Below are positions 60,905 to 64,000 of a stretch of DNA of 64,000 bases, piece after piece. The notes under the pieces are model-generated. The model did not search any database. It had not been told where the DNA came from and saw nothing but the letters and a program-made list of their open reading frames with translations. Within the stretch, counting starts at the first letter, position 1. Each line of letters begins with the position of its first letter. The translations under genes and the position numbers were made by a program. Origin of the DNA: Alishewanella metallidurans (GTDB lineage Bacteria; Pseudomonadota; Gammaproteobacteria; Enterobacterales; Alteromonadaceae); the NCBI RefSeq assembly GCF_036983985.1, contig NZ_JALAHQ010000002.1, positions 248,001 to 312,000 on the forward strand. The letters are read 5' to 3'.

Positions 60905-61750
60905 TTATCTAACTTGCCGTTTGGCCATAAAAGCTAACTTTTCAACTAACGCGACATCTTGCTCATTTTTTAATAGGGCACCAAACATTGGCATTAAACC
61001 GCCTTTTTGCTGTTTGTCAGTTAATACCTCAGCCGGAATATCTTCAGCCAATAATAACTTTAACCAATCTAATAATTCTGACGTAGATGGTTTTTTCTTT
61101 AGGCCTGGTAATTCGCGTAGGTCAAAAAACACCTCTAATGCCGTGCTAAGTAACTGCTGTTGAATATTTGGATAATGTACATCAACTATTGCCCGTAAGG
61201 TGTCGGCATCAGGAAAACGGATATAGTGAAAAAAACAGCGACGTAAAAATGCATCCGGCAACTCTTTTTCATTATTCGAGGTAATAATAACAATGGGTCG
61301 CTGGGCTGCGCTTATTTGCTCGCCGGTTTCATGCACATAAAACGCCATTCTATCTAGTTCGTGCAATAGGTCGTTAGGAAACTCGATATCGGCTTTATCT
61401 ATTTCATCTATTAATAACACGGGGCGTTTTTGCGCGGTAAATGCCTGCCATAATTTGCCCGGACGGATATAGTTATTAATATCCTGCACTTTTTCACTAC
61501 CTAATTGGCTATCACGCAGCCGAGATACCGCATCGTACTCGTATAAGCCATGTTGTGCCTTAGTAGTAGACTTAATATGCCATTGAATCAGCTCAGTATT
61601 TAAACTGGCGGCTAATTCTTCTGCTAACCGAGTTTTCCCAGTACCAGGCTCACCTTTAATCAGTAAGGGCTTCTCTAACGTAACCGCCGCATTAACGGCC
61701 AAGGCTAACTCATCAGACACGATATAATGCGCGGTGCTTTCAAAGGCCAC
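60905..61750 (-). CDS. MoxR-family AAA+ ATPase
   Basis: 281 residues. Walker A LIKGEPGTGKTRLAEEL near 32, Walker B VLLIDEIDKAD near 115, sensor segments IVIITSNNEKELPDAFLRRC, and a C-terminal lid. GTG start with AAGGAG upstream, well spaced. First gene of the MoxR-VWA-hydrolase trio. Acts in the cytoplasm as a chaperone ATPase with the VWA partner; client unknown. Confidence 0.9.
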   Translation of the reverse strand: MAFESTAHYIVSDELALAVNAAVTLEKPLLIKGEPGTGKTRLAEELAASLNTELIQWHIKSTTKAQHGLYEYDAVSRLRDSQLGSEKVQDINNYIRPGKLWQAFTAQKRPVLLIDEIDKADIEFPNDLLHELDRMAFYVHETGEQISAAQRPIVIITSNNEKELPDAFLRRCFFHYIRFPDADTLRAIVDVHYPNIQQQLLSTALEVFFDLRELPGLKKKPSTSELLDWLKLLLAEDIPAEVLTDKQQKGGLMPMFGALLKNEQDVALVEKLAFMAKRQVR

Positions 61751-61861
61751 TATAACTCTCCTTACTGGTGGTAAAACGTAATATCTTATAGCAAAACGCT
61801 ACTTCATTTTTTGCTGCACAGGCGTATTCTTATAACCAATTTATCGTAAACGGAGTTTTTT

Positions 61862-62836
61862 ATGGCAAACGTCTATGCAGACAACTCATTGTCTATCGGC
61901 CGCACCCCTCTGGTCAAATTAAACCGGACTATCGAAGGCGGTGCCAATGTCTACGCAAAAATTGAAGCGCGCAACCCCAGTTTTAGCGTTAAATGCCGCC
62001 TAGGTGCAGCCTTAATCTGGGATGCCGAGAAAAAAGGTACCTTAACCAAAGACAAAGAAATTGTCGAACCCACCTCTGGCAATACAGGCATTGCCCTCGC
62101 ATTTGTGGCGGCCAGTCGCGGGTATAAACTCACTCTAACTATGCCAGCGACCATGAGCTTAGAGCGGCGTAAACTGTTAAAAGCACTAGGTGCTAATTTA
62201 GTATTAACTGAAGGCGCTAAAGGTATGAAAGGCGCCATCGAAAAAGCGAAAGAAATCCAAGCGTCTAACCCTAACAAATACCTTATTTTAGGTCAGTTTG
62301 ATAACCCCGCTAACCCACAAATTCACTTTGATACCACCGGACCAGAAATTTTTAATGATTTAGACGGTAAAGTAGATATCTTTGTTGCTGGTGTGGGCAC
62401 AGGTGGCACTATCACTGGCGTTAGCCGCTATTTTAAGCACGAAAAGCACTTAAATGTACAATGTGTTGCGGTAGAGCCAACTGAATCGCCGGTTATTACT
62501 CAGGCTAAAGCGGGTGAAGCGCTAACCCCAGGGCCGCATAAAATTCAAGGTATTGGTGCGGGCTTTATTCCAGCTAACTTAGATTTAAGCATTGTCGATA
62601 GTGTTGAGCTAGTGAATAGTGACGACGCCATTGCAGCGACGCATCGTTTAATGAAGGAAGAAGGCATTCTAGCCGGTATTTCCTCAGGTGCAGCATTGGT
62701 CGCAGCGCAGCGCTTAGCGGCTAAACCAGAAAATGCGGGTAAAAACATTGTCATTATTCTACCCAGTGCGGCTGAACGTTATTTAAGTAGCCCGCTGTTC
62801 GCCGACGTGTTTAGTGAGCAAGAGTTAACCGCTTAG
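61862..62836 (+). CDS. cysK: Cysteine synthase A (O-acetylserine sulfhydrylase)
   Basis: 324 residues. Makes cysteine from O-acetylserine and sulfide. PLP lysine K44 in NPSFSVKCRLG. The phosphate-binding loop TSGNTGIALAF and GVGTGGTITGV are present. CysK rather than CysM by length and NPS motif. Ribosome site CGGAG and ATG fit. Followed by its own terminator. Divergent from the MoxR gene. Confidence 0.97.
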   Translation: MANVYADNSLSIGRTPLVKLNRTIEGGANVYAKIEARNPSFSVKCRLGAALIWDAEKKGTLTKDKEIVEPTSGNTGIALAFVAASRGYKLTLTMPATMSLERRKLLKALGANLVLTEGAKGMKGAIEKAKEIQASNPNKYLILGQFDNPANPQIHFDTTGPEIFNDLDGKVDIFVAGVGTGGTITGVSRYFKHEKHLNVQCVAVEPTESPVITQAKAGEALTPGPHKIQGIGAGFIPANLDLSIVDSVELVNSDDAIAATHRLMKEEGILAGISSGAALVAAQRLAAKPENAGKNIVIILPSAAERYLSSPLFADVFSEQELTA

Positions 62837-62858
62837 TTAACTGTTTATTGAACGTTTA

Positions 62859-62880
62859 GGGCTACTTAGGTAGCCCTTTT
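62859..62880 (+). terminator. Terminator after cysK
   Basis: 7-bp stem GGGCTAC/GTAGCCC with a TTAG loop, followed by TTTT, 23 nt past the cysK stop. Confidence 0.82.
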
Positions 62881-62940
62881 ACTTTACAGTTAATAAAAAA
62901 AGCTCCAAACTGGTGTTTATAACAATAATGGACCCAGCCG

Positions 62941-63381
62941 ATGAAGTTACGTTATTTACTCCCCTTACTATTATTATTAGCCGCCTGTAGCGACGAACCT
63001 AAAGTTAATGCGCAATGGGGCACACCAGAATACATTGCCTCTGAATTTCTTAACGCTTTATATAATGAAAGAGATTTAGATAAAGCTAAAAAGCTAAGTA
63101 CCAAAGAATTCGCTGAGCTAATGCAGTCTTATGGCACCGTGCGCCAAGTATCACGCACCTTAGTTAATGCCTCATTTGATACCGTTGATATAAGGGTAAA
63201 CCGCAGTGGTGGTAATCTACGTGAGCAGTATGAAGATATCGCAAAAATTGCGCTACTGCTAACCGGAATACACGACGGCAAGCAAATAGATGAGCTGCGT
63301 ACCGTTGAACTGATTAAACAAAACAATCGCTGGGTAGTCAGCGCGGTTCAGATTGATAAATATAGCAGCAGCGCGCGCTAA
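62941..63381 (+). CDS. Small predicted lipoprotein
   Basis: 146 residues. N-terminal MKLRYLLPLLLLLAACSDEP is a lipoprotein signal with lipobox LAAC; Asp after Ser follows Cys. The mature part resembles small NTF2-like/DUF4878 lipoproteins (YIASEFLNALYNERDLDKAKKL, and a C-terminal NNRWVVSAVQID). No enzyme motif. Ribosome site weak. Converges with the crotonase gene 9 bp away. Function unknown. Confidence 0.85.
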   Translation: MKLRYLLPLLLLLAACSDEPKVNAQWGTPEYIASEFLNALYNERDLDKAKKLSTKEFAELMQSYGTVRQVSRTLVNASFDTVDIRVNRSGGNLREQYEDIAKIALLLTGIHDGKQIDELRTVELIKQNNRWVVSAVQIDKYSSSAR

Positions 63382-63397
63382 AACCCTGTTTTAGCGC
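63375..63397. repeat. Hairpin spanning two convergent stop codons
   Basis: 10-bp perfect inverted repeat GCGCTAAAAC/GTTTTAGCGC with a CCT loop. The stem contains the TAA of the lipoprotein gene on one side and of the crotonase gene on the other. No T-run follows. It may act as a shared 3' end for both mRNAs. Confidence 0.65.
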
Positions 63398-64000
63398 TGA
63401 AAAAATGCAGCTATCCGCTGTTGGCTTTCGTCACTATTTAGCAAACGTTGAAACTGCTGTAATTCTGCCGTTATGCTTTCAAGCGTTATTTGCTGCGTTG
63501 TGCGTTTTAGTAAAGCTTTACTCGTTTGCACGGCAGCTGCAGGTAATGCAGCAAGCTTAATGGCTTTTTGTACTGCCAGCTCAGTTAGCGCATCCATCGC
63601 AACAACCTGATTTACCAAGCCCATTTGCAATGCGTCTGCGGCGGTAAAACTCTCGCCTAGCAATAGATATTGCGCCGCTCTTTGGTAGCCGACAACACTT
63701 GGTAATAGCACGCTAGAGCCCGCTTCTGGGCATAAGCCTAATTGGGTGAAAGGTAATTGAAAACGCGCGTTATCCGCGGCATACACCAGATCGCAGTGCA
63801 GTAATGCCGTCGTGCCTATGCCTATGGCTAAACCGGCAACTGCCGCAATTATTGGCTTTGGAAACTGTGCTAACTCATACAAAAACTGTACCGTTGGATG
63901 CTCAGCGTTTAACGCTCCAGCACCCAAAAAATCGTGTAAATCATTTCCGGCGCTAAAACAATCTTTAGTACCTTGTAATAACACGACGTTAATACTGTCA
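63391..64000 (-). CDS. Enoyl-CoA hydratase/isomerase (crotonase family), 5' end cut
   Basis: About 203 residues seen; the N terminus lies beyond the window. The reading frame runs on past the last base. Seen: FSAGNDLHDFLGAG (oxyanion-hole region), AAVAGLAIGIGTTALLHCDLVYA, and LGLCPEAGSSVLLP with the glutamate typical of delta3-delta2 isomerases and hydratases. It either hydrates or isomerises an enoyl-CoA. Which one cannot be settled from this fragment. Confidence 0.85.
   Translation of the reverse strand, partial: DSINVVLLQGTKDCFSAGNDLHDFLGAGALNAEHPTVQFLYELAQFPKPIIAAVAGLAIGIGTTALLHCDLVYAADNARFQLPFTQLGLCPEAGSSVLLPSVVGYQRAAQYLLLGESFTAADALQMGLVNQVVAMDALTELAVQKAIKLAALPAAAVQTSKALLKRTTQQITLESITAELQQFQRLLNSDESQQRIAAFFQR

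Noticed and set aside
1..64000. Prophage, insertion sequence, CRISPR array, tRNA or rRNA
   Set aside because: No transposase, integrase, phage gene, spaced repeat or RNA-gene fold was seen; genes are contiguous housekeeping families.

Overview
The window is a contiguous stretch of chromosome from a gammaproteobacterium. Gene content and order point to the Alteromonadales/Chromatiaceae area (Rheinheimera, Alishewanella, Arsukibacterium or relatives): acs next to crbS/crbR and a DUF4212 symporter, arginine-type EF-P with EarP, gltA divergent from sdhCDAB-sucABCD, csdA-csdE-tcdA, lolCDE next to a PilZ protein and mfd-csiV. This placement is inferred from gene content only. Coding density is high, strands alternate in operon-sized blocks, and I see no prophage, insertion sequence, integron, CRISPR array, rRNA or tRNA. 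Both ends are cut: an L-serine dehydratase gene loses its 3' end on the left, and a crotonase-family gene loses its 5' end on the right.

Region 1 (1-13.3 kb) is an acetate module. It holds acs, the response regulator CrbR, the transporter-like hybrid kinase CrbS, a DUF4212/sodium-solute symporter pair, an unknown membrane protein, a CBS/DUF294 nucleotidyltransferase-like protein and a DEDDh exonuclease. The promoters of acs and of the symporter operon share a motif of about 25 bp built on a GAC-TAA-(A/G)-GTC dyad. It lies at almost the same distance from the two start codons and is a good candidate binding site for the acetate-switch regulator.

Region 2 (13.3-19.9 kb) has a GNAT and a sugar O-acetyltransferase. 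Next comes a minus-strand run of LysE exporter, lipoprotein rhodanese, an unknown protein, EarP and EF-P. EF-P carries the arginine that EarP rhamnosylates. DUF3185 and glnS follow.

Region 3 (20-31.4 kb) is the TCA block: sdhCDAB, sucAB and sucCD on the minus strand, separated by hairpin terminators, with gltA divergent. The 393-bp sdhC/gltA gap holds both promoters and short tandem repeats in the sdhC leader.

Region 4 (31.4-44.4 kb) has csdA-csdE converging on tcdA. A minus-strand run comEC-msbA-lpxK-Trm112-kdsB-RluA-like pseudouridine synthase covers lipid A transport and Kdo/lipid A synthesis. DUF2062 and lolCDE (lipoprotein release) follow.

Region 5 (44.4-64 kb) has a PilZ protein, mfd, csiV, a small orphan membrane protein, a YlqF/RbgA-type GTPase, and a heavy-metal efflux operon (a His-rich exported protein plus czcCBA). 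It continues with DUF1993, rimO, a MoxR/VWA/hydrolase trio, cysK, a small lipoprotein and the truncated crotonase.

Most genes are well-known housekeeping families. The items most worth a second look are the shared acs/symporter promoter motif, the unknown gene coupled to earP-efp, the His-rich protein leading the czc operon, the repeats in the lysE/DUF3185 and sdhC upstream regions, the VWA protein with an altered metal site, and a possible 14-residue leader peptide before the YlqF-type GTPase.
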